Part shown: positions 51,467 to 60,487 of the stretch, piece by piece
Layout: the number at the start of each line of letters is the position of its first letter
Position numbering within the stretch: the first letter of the stretch is position 1
Source of the DNA: Candidatus Saccharibacteria bacterium UBA2952
GTDB lineage: Bacteria > Patescibacteriota > Saccharimonadia > Saccharimonadales > Saccharimonadaceae
DNA: 64,000 nucleotides
Direction: 5' to 3'
Assembly: GCA_002348605.1 (NCBI GenBank)
Contig: DEBQ01000006.1
Span: 173,566 to 237,565, forward strand
Position numbers and translations under genes: made by a program
Notes under the pieces: generated by a model
The model's input: only the letters and a program-made list of their open reading frames with translations
Database searches by the model: none
Told to the model about the DNA's origin: nothing

Positions 51467-54400
51467 TTAAGGGTTGGTCATTGAGCTTACTTCAGGGAAC
51501 TTTGTGCTGTCTGGACCAGCCAAGAAGGCGTTAGTATCTCCATTTGTAACAAATTTTTCAAATGGATCAAGCAGAACTTTAGCTTTGTCCTTAAGCCGAG
51601 AACTGATGTTCGGATTATTCTTCCACTGGTCGTAGGCTTGTTGAACTTTCTTGATGTGGTCTTCGCTAAGCTTGCCATTCTTAGCCATTTCGTAAATAAG
51701 ACTAAGATCGTCAGGGTCCATAGTTGAAAGCGTTTCAGGCGACATGTGAGTAAGGATACGGTCTCTTGTATCTGTATAGATGTTCTTTTCATAATCACCT
51801 ACTGTAGCATCACCCTGTGCCTCGTCACCGATGCCGAACGGCTTCTTGGACTTGTCGGCCATAACGATCTGCTGCAAGTTCTTAGCTTTGCTGAGTCGTG
51901 CCGCAGCGGCTTCGCGCTCCGGTGTTCCCTCCGCCGTGGCGTCGTACTCCGCCTGTGCCTGAGCGCGCAATTCCGACATGCGCTCCCATAGCTTAATGTG
52001 CGAAGCCATATGTTGGCGTTTAGCAATCACAGAACCCATGGCAGAAATTCTTTCATCCGGCTGATCAAGTACGTCAGCGGCTCCAAGCATAGTATCGCCA
52101 AGAATCTCCTGTTCCTTTGTTTCGGACATCAAGGTACTTTCAGCGGCAACACCCTTTCTGAACGATTCAAGGATAGTCTGTTGAGCAACGGCCTTGGCCT
52201 GACTCACGCCGGCGATGCCTTCGATGCCTCCGGCAACGTCAGCTAATCCGGTCGCGTCATCTTGTATCGATTTAGCATAACCGACGTCAGAGACGCGTTT
52301 TGCTGCGCCGGTCCGTTGGGTTTGTACTCTGCTCTGGACATCAGCTTGGTTTAATTCGACCGATACCTCCTGAAGTTCCGGATTGCCATTGATTATCGCG
52401 GCAGCAGCTTCCGGACCCGCTTTAAGCTCTTCTACGAGGGCCGCTTCCTCGGCTTTTACGGCACCTGCGCTTGCTTCAGCTGCCGTAGCTTGTAGTCGTA
52501 CGGTGCGATTCTGTTCAACAGCCTGAGCTTCATTGTCTGCCCTAACGGCTTTAGTGACTTGCTCTACTTCATCCTTGACTACCGCCTGAGCTCTTCCGAC
52601 ACCGGTGGCTTCGAAGGCGGCTTTTTGTTCGCCGCGTTCGATATCTAGCTGGCCTTCAAGCATCTGCCGGTTCATGCTTTGGTCTCGGCCCGCTTGCGAC
52701 GTCTCAAAGTCACGTTTGGTTTCAAGCTCCGCATTCTGCTTGTCGCCACGCGATTCATTAAGTTCATGGTACTGGCCCGGATTCGCTCGCATATGCTCGG
52801 CCTCTACCTCATTCTTGTGGGTCTCTTCGGCATTATGAAGGTCAAGACCTGACGATATTGCGGCAGCATGAAGGGCTGCATTGTTTTGCAGTGAGGATGA
52901 CGCTCCCAGGTTATTAATTATTTGGTTACTCGTGTCAGCTGTCTTTTTGGCCGCCCCGGCGTCAACCCTTCGTTGCGCCGTTCGTGATAAACCTTGCGTG
53001 TTCGCCGGGTCATTCAGGTCGATTCCTTGATTTAGGAAGCCTTCTTGTGCTGCGTCGCGCAATGTTTGGTTTTGCTTGTAGCGGTCGTCGCGTTTGGCCC
53101 GTCGGCGCGTTCCGGTCAGAAAGCTTGCTGTTCGCGCAGCTCTACTATTGCTTCCTAGCATTCTGGTTGCTGCGCGGTTTCGTAGGTCACCCCACTCCTC
53201 TCCAGCACGCTTCTTCAGGTCGCCGCCGGCACGTCGGTTCGCTCTATCCTGAAGGCTTGCAAGTTTCTGCCCGACCGTGCCCGCCGCCGACATTGAACCC
53301 TTAAGCAGCGCTGGCACTGCGAACAATGGTACGGCCAGAACACCAAGGGCGATAAGTTGCAGCAGACTTGAGTCATCTGTAGTAGCGGCGGTACCTGAAA
53401 GGATATTTGCAGCCAACGTACTCGCACCGAACACCGCGCCAATAATTGGGTAGACCATAAGAGTTGCGGAAAGTGCCTTCCACCATTTTTTAAACCAACT
53501 TTCGGTATTTGGCAGCAAGTATGCGACGAATGCAAGCGGAGATATGACGATAAGAAGAATGACGAACGCCTGCCGGGCGATCAAAATAAGAATGACGACC
53601 GCGAATGCCAGCAAAGTAGTCGGTGCCAAGAATACTGCGATGGCGAGCAGCACGAGTGCGATACCTGTCATAGTCGCGGCCAATATACCGTCGGGGCCTG
53701 AAATCATAGTTTGCCAACTCGGGTCACCCCCGGTGGAGCCGACATCAAAGCTCTTAAGGAGTGAATAAATGCTTGAGCCAAGAATATTGCTGATATCGAC
53801 CATGATCGCGCATATAAAGTACGAAAGGTTAACCAGAATCGCCGCTATGACAATGCGCGGCAGCATTTTTTTAATACCGTAGTTGCTGATTCCGGCGCTG
53901 GTGATTTGCGAGTATACGATTACCAGGAAAGCTATGACGAAGGCGACATTGGCGATGTCTCGGAATGCTGTCCATGCGTTTTGGGTTCCGTCGCTGCTTA
54001 TAAGGCTTGGCCTGATTGATAGGAATGACTTTAAGAACGCGAACGCGCTGTCGTTTACCTGAGCAACAAACCCCATGACCGGACACACTATCCAGCCAAT
54101 GCCATCAACGGCACAGGTCGTTTCTGACGAACCGTCGGCCGTTTTGCCTTCGTCATTAGCCTCGACATTTACGGCTTGCAGAGCGTCGACCGCAGCGTCA
54201 TATTCTTTGGGGAGTGCCTTTTTAAGACACTTCTTAAACTTATCCTGACGGTCCTGGAAGCTTATGTCATCCCTAAGTTCGGCGCTGTTTTTGCAGGTAT
54301 CGACGGCACTATTAAACCTTGTGACGATATTCGCTAAACATGCCGCGTATGCTCTTTGCTGTGGGGTTGGCAAATCGCTTCCGTCACCAGCCGGAGGATT

Positions 54401-55366
54401 ACCACAGATTGCCTGCTTCATCTCGTCGGTTACCGTGAACTGGGCTTTATAATCCTCGGCAATTCCATTATTTAACGAGCTAATAATATAGTTTGAGTAG
54501 TCACCGGAATGATCGCGTGTCAGCTTGGCTAGTTCGTGGCACTTCTTGTCTATTGCGTTGTTGTCATCCCCGCCTTGGTTATAGTAGACGTCATCAACCT
54601 TACTGTTTTCGTCCCTGTCGCCCTTTAGCAGGTAAGTCTTACTTTTTTGGATTGCTCCCGTATCAACATCGACGAGATCAACCGAAACCCGGTTATCGTC
54701 ATTTGCTAAGTCCTCAATTCCATCCGCCAGTGGCACGCCACTACCGCAAAATACCTCGACCGATCGTTGGCCAATATAGTAATACATAGCACCACTATTC
54801 GAGTTATCTTGTATTTGGAACCTCGGGCGTATTCCGTTTTTTTCTAAGGCCTTGGTTAGGGCAACTTGCCAGTTCGCGCCTGCGTAGGCGTCAATTGTCC
54901 ATTCGGTTGCTTTTTCGCAGTCGTCACTGTTGGGGGTGATTGCTTCACCCTTGTCGATAACGCGGTTCAGTTCACATAAGAGCGCTACCGGGTCCGCGTA
55001 GCCATACAGCGTTGCTCCACGTACCCATATACTGCCGTCGGTACACTCAACGGTTCCGTCGTTGTCGTTGCCGCCGTCCATATCGGGTCCATAAAAGCCA
55101 AACCCTTTCTTGCCGCTCAGACTCCAGTGACCGTCCTGAACATCAGAGCGCTCAAGCGGTTGCGAGTATGTAATCGGCCCACCTTGTATACATGCGCGCA
55201 TGCCTCGGTAATACAGCCAGCGTTTGACCTGTGTGTCCATTGCGGTAACAGGGTTTTCGATGGCGGCGTTGGCGGTCAGGCTTGGCAAGGCAAGGTTGGC
55301 TATGACTGAAAACAGCAGTACGCCTGCACTCAGCAATAAACTAGAACGACGAATGCGGCGTTTCAT
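51467..55366 (-). CDS. VirB6/TrbL-like T4SS membrane protein A with large soluble tail
   Basis: I chose the ATG at 55366 (MKRRIRRSSL), which starts a signal-like segment and has TATGAT nine bases upstream; an in-frame start at 55423 lacks support. The protein has about 1299 residues: an extracellular Cys-containing domain (about 35-410), the motif CAVDGIGWIVCPVM (about 418-431), five or more membrane helices (about 465-690), and a 600-residue charged, Ala/Glu/Gln-rich helical tail. ARQAFVILLIVISPLAFVAYLLPNTE (about 597-622) is shared with the paralogue at 57034. This is the VirB6 channel component type of monoderm T4SS. The tail has no recognised domain. Confidence 0.85.
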   Translation of the reverse strand: MKRRIRRSSLLLSAGVLLFSVIANLALPSLTANAAIENPVTAMDTQVKRWLYYRGMRACIQGGPITYSQPLERSDVQDGHWSLSGKKGFGFYGPDMDGGNDNDGTVECTDGSIWVRGATLYGYADPVALLCELNRVIDKGEAITPNSDDCEKATEWTIDAYAGANWQVALTKALEKNGIRPRFQIQDNSNSGAMYYYIGQRSVEVFCGSGVPLADGIEDLANDDNRVSVDLVDVDTGAIQKSKTYLLKGDRDENSKVDDVYYNQGGDDNNAIDKKCHELAKLTRDHSGDYSNYIISSLNNGIAEDYKAQFTVTDEMKQAICGNPPAGDGSDLPTPQQRAYAACLANIVTRFNSAVDTCKNSAELRDDISFQDRQDKFKKCLKKALPKEYDAAVDALQAVNVEANDEGKTADGSSETTCAVDGIGWIVCPVMGFVAQVNDSAFAFLKSFLSIRPSLISSDGTQNAWTAFRDIANVAFVIAFLVIVYSQITSAGISNYGIKKMLPRIVIAAILVNLSYFICAIMVDISNILGSSIYSLLKSFDVGSTGGDPSWQTMISGPDGILAATMTGIALVLLAIAVFLAPTTLLAFAVVILILIARQAFVILLIVISPLAFVAYLLPNTESWFKKWWKALSATLMVYPIIGAVFGASTLAANILSGTAATTDDSSLLQLIALGVLAVPLFAVPALLKGSMSAAGTVGQKLASLQDRANRRAGGDLKKRAGEEWGDLRNRAATRMLGSNSRAARTASFLTGTRRRAKRDDRYKQNQTLRDAAQEGFLNQGIDLNDPANTQGLSRTAQRRVDAGAAKKTADTSNQIINNLGASSSLQNNAALHAAAISSGLDLHNAEETHKNEVEAEHMRANPGQYHELNESRGDKQNAELETKRDFETSQAGRDQSMNRQMLEGQLDIERGEQKAAFEATGVGRAQAVVKDEVEQVTKAVRADNEAQAVEQNRTVRLQATAAEASAGAVKAEEAALVEELKAGPEAAAAIINGNPELQEVSVELNQADVQSRVQTQRTGAAKRVSDVGYAKSIQDDATGLADVAGGIEGIAGVSQAKAVAQQTILESFRKGVAAESTLMSETKEQEILGDTMLGAADVLDQPDERISAMGSVIAKRQHMASHIKLWERMSELRAQAQAEYDATAEGTPEREAAAARLSKAKNLQQIVMADKSKKPFGIGDEAQGDATVGDYEKNIYTDTRDRILTHMSPETLSTMDPDDLSLIYEMAKNGKLSEDHIKKVQQAYDQWKNNPNISSRLKDKAKVLLDPFEKFVTNGDTNAFLAGPDSTKFPEVSSMTNP

Positions 55367-55428
55367 ATTACGTTTATCATACCACTCATGCTTTTCTAAG
55401 AGAATGAATGCTTGTTGTAACAATATAT

Positions 55429-55459
55429 AAATAGCCGCGGGATGATGCCGCGGCTATTT
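55429..55459. terminator. strong hairpin terminator
   Basis: AAATAGCCGCGG and CCGCGGCTATTT form a perfect 12-base stem with a seven-base loop. A/T-rich stretches are on both sides. On the minus strand it ends the transcript of the 248-residue gene upstream and separates it from VirB6-like protein A. Confidence 0.85.
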
Positions 55460-55477
55460 ATTATTTATGTAACAGCG

Positions 55478-56203
55478 TTAGTTCTGGATGTCTTCAGGCG
55501 TACGACTGAACTGGTAGTGTACGTCAGTTTGCCAGTTTTGCTCGGCCGTCGCGTTTTCACTGGCGACATATTCGCCAGGGTGACGAAGGGCGAACATAAC
55601 ACGCTCTTTCACGATCGGGTCGAGCTGTATAAACTCAGCCTTCCAGTGAACGCCGAACAGTTCGGCGAAGTTCGGGATGGCTGATTCTATCTCGGCAATA
55701 TATTCTTTATCTTGCTCGCTGGCATTCGCTTCAATCTCAGCGCTGCTCTCGGCAAGTGGGTCGACGAACTCATTGTCTAACTGGTCCCATAGCTCTTCAT
55801 GGTCGCTAACGCCGTTCTCGTTGACATCAGTCAAGTTGTCTGGGGTACCGTCGTGATTACGGTCCATTCCCTCTGGAATGTCATCTGAAAGTATGTCAGA
55901 CTCAAAGTATTCAGGGTCGTATTTAAACTCAACATACTCAACAGGCTGACCATCTGGACCTAGGACTAGTTCCTGACCTTGTGGCTGCTTTTCTTTTTCG
56001 GCTGGACCGCCAGCGAACTTCAGGCCTGCCACAGCTCCACCGGCTAGTAGGACTGCACCACCGGCGACACTCGCGACCAACTTATTCCGCTTCTTTTTCT
56101 TGGCATCAGCAGCTTCTTGCTGCTTCTGACGAGCCAATGCCTTGTCCTCTTCGGTGAATGGCATTGTGTCGGGTATTGACGGTTTGTTGTGGAGTTCGCT
56201 CAT
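55478..56203 (-). CDS. membrane protein with calcium-binding-like repeat
   Basis: The ATG at 56203 (MSELHNKPSIPDT) is preferred over a GTG seven codons upstream because AAGGA precedes it. The 241 residues have a Lys-rich cytoplasmic start with a short coil (about 18-40), one Ala/Gly/Val-rich membrane helix (about 41-60) and an acidic extracellular part. There, MDRNHDGTPDNLTDVNENGV reads as two Asp-rich loops of the EF-hand/thrombospondin-3 type (DxNxDG, DVNENG). Such loops bind calcium in surface proteins. No family name can be given. It lies between the two VirB6-like genes and has its own promoter, so a T4SS accessory or surface role is likely but not shown. Confidence 0.75.
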   Translation of the reverse strand: MSELHNKPSIPDTMPFTEEDKALARQKQQEAADAKKKKRNKLVASVAGGAVLLAGGAVAGLKFAGGPAEKEKQPQGQELVLGPDGQPVEYVEFKYDPEYFESDILSDDIPEGMDRNHDGTPDNLTDVNENGVSDHEELWDQLDNEFVDPLAESSAEIEANASEQDKEYIAEIESAIPNFAELFGVHWKAEFIQLDPIVKERVMFALRHPGEYVASENATAEQNWQTDVHYQFSRTPEDIQN

Positions 56204-56268
56204 ATCGGTGGCGGTTCCTTGCACATGGTGGAGTGCATTAGTAAGCAGCCTAACGTGCTTATAGTCTT

Positions 56269-56297
56269 ACTATACACCTTATGGTTAAAAAAGTCAA
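56269..56297 (-). promoter_or_regulatory. promoter of the calcium-binding-like gene
   Basis: TTGACT (56292-56297), 17 bases, TATAGT (56269-56274) on the minus strand, with a leader of about 60 bases and AAGGA. The -35 region reads TTGACTTTTTTA, as at 11757. Confidence 0.7.
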
Positions 56298-56325
56298 GTA
56301 GGTAGTTTTTACGTCAAGGGTTGAC

Positions 56326-56925
56326 TTATGGTCCACTCCTAAGAGGGCCACTTCCTTTGATAATTGAAGCGATGCCATCTTGGAATTCATCACTCTCTAA
56401 GAGGTTCATCGTATGATCGCCCGGAAGGTACCTGGGATGTACAATTCCTTCTACGGGGGCTCTGTTTGATCGTTCAGACTTCTCATGTCGTGGAATAGTG
56501 GCGTAACCTACTTCTCGCTCAAAAAATATTGCCCGTCCCTCTGTCGTTAATGCCGCATGCGATGACGAAGCATGCCCACTGTCGGGATCATAGAGCGGAA
56601 GTGAGTAAACATGCCATGCCTGTCCTGTCTTGAAGTAGTGGACGACGTCATGGTAGCCAGTATAGCTACCTGACTTTGTTGAACCCTGGTAGGGTTTCTT
56701 TCCCACAACTCGCTGCTCCCATATGGGTCTTTTCTGTGCATTATATTTTACGAGAAGCGCTACTGCTTCTTGGCCTGCCTTCAATGCACGTTCCAGGCGT
56801 GCCTCTTCCTCCTGCTCTTTTTTAATCGCAGCTTCCGCAGCTTCAGCTTGTTGGGCGAGCTCAGCGGCGGCTCGCTCATCTTGTGCAGCCACCCTTGCCC
56901 ATATGCGTGCTTCATAGTCCGACAT
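56326..56925 (-). CDS. unrecognised 199-residue protein with N-terminal coiled coil
   Basis: No family is recognised. Residues 1-50 are Ala/Glu-rich and helical (RVAAQDERAAAELAQQ and on), probably a coiled coil. Residues 60-199 are a compact Tyr/His/Ser-rich domain with YTGYHDVVHYF, HVYSLPLYD and AIFFEREVGYAT, no membrane helix and no signal peptide. The domain looks enzymatic or regulatory, but no catalytic motif stands out. The promoter has TTGACT and TTTAGT at 17-base spacing. It lies between the VirB6-like genes in reading direction, so it may be a cytoplasmic T4SS accessory or an effector. Both are guesses. Confidence 0.65.
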   Translation of the reverse strand: MSDYEARIWARVAAQDERAAAELAQQAEAAEAAIKKEQEEEARLERALKAGQEAVALLVKYNAQKRPIWEQRVVGKKPYQGSTKSGSYTGYHDVVHYFKTGQAWHVYSLPLYDPDSGHASSSHAALTTEGRAIFFEREVGYATIPRHEKSERSNRAPVEGIVHPRYLPGDHTMNLLESDEFQDGIASIIKGSGPLRSGP

Positions 56926-56973
56926 TAAGATTTGACCTCACGAACGGTATGTTTCATTAGCATTTATAATAAT

Positions 56974-57002
56974 ACTAAACGTTCATAGATGGAAAAAGTC
57001 AA
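56974..57002 (-). promoter_or_regulatory. promoter of the 199-residue gene
   Basis: TTGACT (56997-57002), 17 bases, TTTAGT (56974-56979) on the minus strand. A leader of about 45 bases with GAGGT follows. The -35 is again extended by a T run (TTGACTTTTT). Confidence 0.6.
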
Positions 57003-57033
57003 GCAGTCGGCTTTTGCGTCAGAGATAACCGGT

Positions 57034-60000
57034 CTAGAACTCGCCATTAGCACCGAATCCATCATCGAAGTCGTGGACACGGTCTATCTTATATACGGTC
57101 GGTGCTTTGGTGTTCGCGTATGATTCGTAAGCTGTTTTATCTTCTGGTGGAATAACGTCACGCATGTCGCTTGCGTAGTTGCTTATGACCTGCATTAGTT
57201 CTGCCTCGCGGTCACCAATATTAGCGCGAACCTGCGGATCGGTAAGGGCAAACTCAATTGTCTTAATGAGTGACGTACGCGCTGTTGGCTTCAGTCGGCC
57301 ACGGACTTCGTCGTTGCGCAGGACTTGAATCATGCGCATCAATTCGTCGACATCGGTGCCGGCCAGGCGGCTTGCATTAATTTTCTTGTCACGGATATCA
57401 CGGACAATAGCTTCCTGGCTCTCAACGAAGAACGTACCAACTTCCATGTTCCCGCGGTCAGTTCCAGACAGGCTGGCAATCTTGAGCTTAGAATTTTTGG
57501 CAGAATCGACGAACAGCTGTTGGACATCTCGCCGTCGATCGATTTCATCTTGGTTTCTAATTTCTGTGCCCTTAAGTTCTTTTCCGTCAGCATCCTTCAT
57601 TACGAAACCTTGTGCGTCGCGAACAGGTTCATAATAGGCGTTTTCATCTTCATCGTAGACCATACCTTGTAAGCTGATATAGTCTTTGGTTCGCTGGAAT
57701 GCCCAGTTGTTACCTTTCGCAAGAACAATCTCACGCATGGCAGCGTCACGAAGAGCATCATTCTTTTTAACGTTCTTCCCATCGCGGTCCAAACCTTCCT
57801 GGTGAAGCTTTATCAGTTCAGCTAGGCTGTATTCGCTCAAGACCGATCGTGAGTTCTCAACGTCCTCTAAGTATGCCGAAACGACATCCTTTTTAGCTTT
57901 GGCATAAATTCGGTTAGCGGCTGCTTGTTCACCTACTCCACCAGCCCGGACTCGTAGGGTGGCGTCGGACTTAAGCATTCCAGACATTGTCTCCTGAGCT
58001 TTGCGTTTGGCAGAGTCTTGAACGTAAGCTTCTATCTGTGTCTCCTGACGAGTTCCCATGATTGAGTTCGCGATACCTGCACTCTGTACTGCTACGTTCG
58101 GAGCCGCAGCTCCCTTAGCGGCGATGTTTTCAACAAGACTATTCCACTGCTCTTGAACGAGCTTCGCTTTATCGGTTGCCTGGACTTCACGTAGGCGAAG
58201 CTCCTGCGTGCCGGCATCGGTGCGCGAAACGTAGTCCCAGTGTGCTTCGGCATTCTTTTTGAGCGTGTTGTCTATCGTTTCGGAACGCTTCTCGGTCTCA
58301 TATGTCTCAACTTTCATTTGTCGCAGGGCTCGGTCGGCATTAACGGTATTACTGAGGGCTAGTTTACCGGTTGCTTCCATGGCGGCCTTGTGGATATCAG
58401 CAACACCGGTATCAACGCTCGTTTGTACTTTCATGGCGCGCAGTCCGGCATAACCTGGATTGGTATTTAATGCTGCCTGCAGCGTGAGCTCGTCTTGCGC
58501 TTCTAACGCGCCGGATATGACTTTGGCACGGCCTTGGGACATTCGGGTATCTGTTAGCATTGCGCGGTCTGCGGCCCCTGCTGCACCGTTCAAGCGGTTT
58601 TGCCAATGTTCCTCGTGTTGTGCTTCGGTGTTATCGTGGAGAGCGCCATTGTGGCGCTTGTAAGTATCAAGGTTACCGAAACCATCCTGGCGGATGCCAA
58701 TGCGGTTGCGGGCATTGGTTCGTTCGGCGAAGTTGTCGTGTTCAAAGTGATTGTCGTACCCCCACCGTCCGGTTTGGCGGTGCCAGTAGTTGCCTGCCGC
58801 TTCTTCGTCTTGCTTTTTTTGCTCGTCACGGTAGTTTTTTCGAGCATAGTTGGTGGCTGCGCGTCGGCGGACCATTGTGCGCGGATTAAACCTTCGACCG
58901 CCGAAATCACCGTTGGCACGACGTTCGGCGTTGAGGGCGTTGTGGCGGGCAATATGCTGCTGACGGCGCTCTTCGTTATGATTTTTGACGCGGTCGTACA
59001 TACCCTTTTGGCGATTATTGATAATGCCGCCAATACGATTCAGTACCCCGCCCCCAAGTTTGAGCAGTAGAGGCGTGATAGCGAGCGGCGCAACCATGAC
59101 GCCGAGCCCTAGGATAATTTGCTCAATGCCTGTCGCGGTTCGGATAATGACTTCACCAGCCAGCTGGGCGCCACCGAAGACAGCACCGAACGCCGGGAAC
59201 ATGACAAGCATAGTGAAGAATAGGCTGCGCCATTTTTCAAACCACTTTTCGGTGTTTGGCAGAATGTAGGCAGCGAATGCAAGTGGTGCGATGGCAATCA
59301 GGACGATGATGATTGCTTGACGAGCGGCCAGAATCAGGAACGTTACCATGACCACAAGGGCTGCTCCAAACAGGAACGTTGCGAGCATAAGCCATAGTCC
59401 GGCTGCACCGCCGACAGCGCCCGGTAAGAAGAGTGCGCCAGCCACCGCTCCGGTTCCACCGGCAAGTACCCAGGCTGTGACGCTCGTCCAGTTGAGGTCG
59501 GCGGAAGTCGATGAGCCAGGTAGCGCGGTGTCGCGCACATTCTCGAACAATTGATTTACACCGTGGCCTGCGATATTCGATATGTCGACCGCCGCCGCAC
59601 AGATAATATACGACACGTTTATAAGTACGGCCGCCAAAACCAGCCGCGGCATAATCTTACGGATTTCGTAACCGCTGAATCCCCCGCCTACCAGGTAGCT
59701 GTAAATAATAACCATAAAGCCGATAATAAACGCGATGTTGGCAAGATCACGTGACACTACCCAAATTCGATAAATCGGGTTGTCGACCGAAGTTGTGATT
59801 GGCTGTACCGACAAAAAGCCCTGAATACGTTCGTAAATGAAGTCCATGCCTTCAGAAATGCCGTTCATAAGCGGACAGACGATCCAACCGATGCCATCGA
59901 TAGTACAGCTGCTCGACAAGGCTCCGTCGTCTGTCGAAGGGGTGGCGGGCTCTTCCGCCGGGGCGACCGTTATTGTTTTTTTACCTGTCGGGTTAATGTA

Positions 60001-60366
60001 GCGGTTCGGCGGGTTTAGTGTGTAGCGGATGTAGGTGGCTTCTTTGGCGCTTTTGGGGTTGTCGGTAGTCGGTGAGAAATAAATAAAGTAGACCAAATTG
60101 GGCGTTTTACTCTTGTCGACGTATTGGTAAATGGCCGATCCGGCCTGAATGTCACTTGGTGGCGTCAGGTCTGAAGGAGCCGGCGCGTAGGTATTACTTT
60201 GGTACGAAATGTTGTCGCCATCCCAGGTGGCATCGGGGGCGGCGTAGGCTGTTGGAGCAACCATGGCTATATACCCGAAACAGGCCACGAAGAACGTGGC
60301 CAGCAACATGAGTAATTTCCGCGGGTTAGTGCTACCACGCGGAGTCCTGACGAGAACATCCCACAT
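57034..60366 (-). CDS. VirB6/TrbL-like T4SS membrane protein B with large soluble tail
   Basis: The 1110 residues are a paralogue of VirB6-like protein A in the membrane core. There is a signal-like helix (about 17-42), a short extracellular part, the shared motif CTIDGIGWIVCPLM (154-167) and helices from about 205 to 440. ARQAIIIVLIAIAPLAFAAY (348-367) is followed by LPNTEKWFEKW (369-379). The tail (about 455-1110) is long, charged and helical, and differs from that of protein A. It starts with TTGACT-17-TAAAAT nine bases before the ATG. It is divergent from the pilin array, so channel and pilus genes could be co-regulated from one gap. Confidence 0.86.
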   Translation of the reverse strand: MWDVLVRTPRGSTNPRKLLMLLATFFVACFGYIAMVAPTAYAAPDATWDGDNISYQSNTYAPAPSDLTPPSDIQAGSAIYQYVDKSKTPNLVYFIYFSPTTDNPKSAKEATYIRYTLNPPNRYINPTGKKTITVAPAEEPATPSTDDGALSSSCTIDGIGWIVCPLMNGISEGMDFIYERIQGFLSVQPITTSVDNPIYRIWVVSRDLANIAFIIGFMVIIYSYLVGGGFSGYEIRKIMPRLVLAAVLINVSYIICAAAVDISNIAGHGVNQLFENVRDTALPGSSTSADLNWTSVTAWVLAGGTGAVAGALFLPGAVGGAAGLWLMLATFLFGAALVVMVTFLILAARQAIIIVLIAIAPLAFAAYILPNTEKWFEKWRSLFFTMLVMFPAFGAVFGGAQLAGEVIIRTATGIEQIILGLGVMVAPLAITPLLLKLGGGVLNRIGGIINNRQKGMYDRVKNHNEERRQQHIARHNALNAERRANGDFGGRRFNPRTMVRRRAATNYARKNYRDEQKKQDEEAAGNYWHRQTGRWGYDNHFEHDNFAERTNARNRIGIRQDGFGNLDTYKRHNGALHDNTEAQHEEHWQNRLNGAAGAADRAMLTDTRMSQGRAKVISGALEAQDELTLQAALNTNPGYAGLRAMKVQTSVDTGVADIHKAAMEATGKLALSNTVNADRALRQMKVETYETEKRSETIDNTLKKNAEAHWDYVSRTDAGTQELRLREVQATDKAKLVQEQWNSLVENIAAKGAAAPNVAVQSAGIANSIMGTRQETQIEAYVQDSAKRKAQETMSGMLKSDATLRVRAGGVGEQAAANRIYAKAKKDVVSAYLEDVENSRSVLSEYSLAELIKLHQEGLDRDGKNVKKNDALRDAAMREIVLAKGNNWAFQRTKDYISLQGMVYDEDENAYYEPVRDAQGFVMKDADGKELKGTEIRNQDEIDRRRDVQQLFVDSAKNSKLKIASLSGTDRGNMEVGTFFVESQEAIVRDIRDKKINASRLAGTDVDELMRMIQVLRNDEVRGRLKPTARTSLIKTIEFALTDPQVRANIGDREAELMQVISNYASDMRDVIPPEDKTAYESYANTKAPTVYKIDRVHDFDDGFGANGEF

Positions 60367-60375
60367 AACTCTTGG

Positions 60376-60404
60376 ATTTTATCATTTTACAGAGGAAAAG
60401 TCAA
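60376..60404 (-). promoter_or_regulatory. promoter of VirB6-like gene B
   Basis: TTGACT (60399-60404), exactly 17 bases, TAAAAT (60376-60381) on the minus strand, nine bases before the ATG at 60366. The -35 extension reads TTGACTTTTCC. Confidence 0.7.
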
Positions 60405-60487
60405 TAGTCGTACCTCCTGAATCGAGGCGTAAAAAATACGGCAAAACGTTGCAGGATTTAGGGATTTATCGTATCGTACAGGTAGCT

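Noticed and set aside
60263..60487. Longer N-terminus for pilin 1 starting at 60263
   Set aside because: It would overlap the divergent VirB6-like start and its promoter, and the extension has no signal peptide. The ATG at 60488 begins a normal signal peptide.
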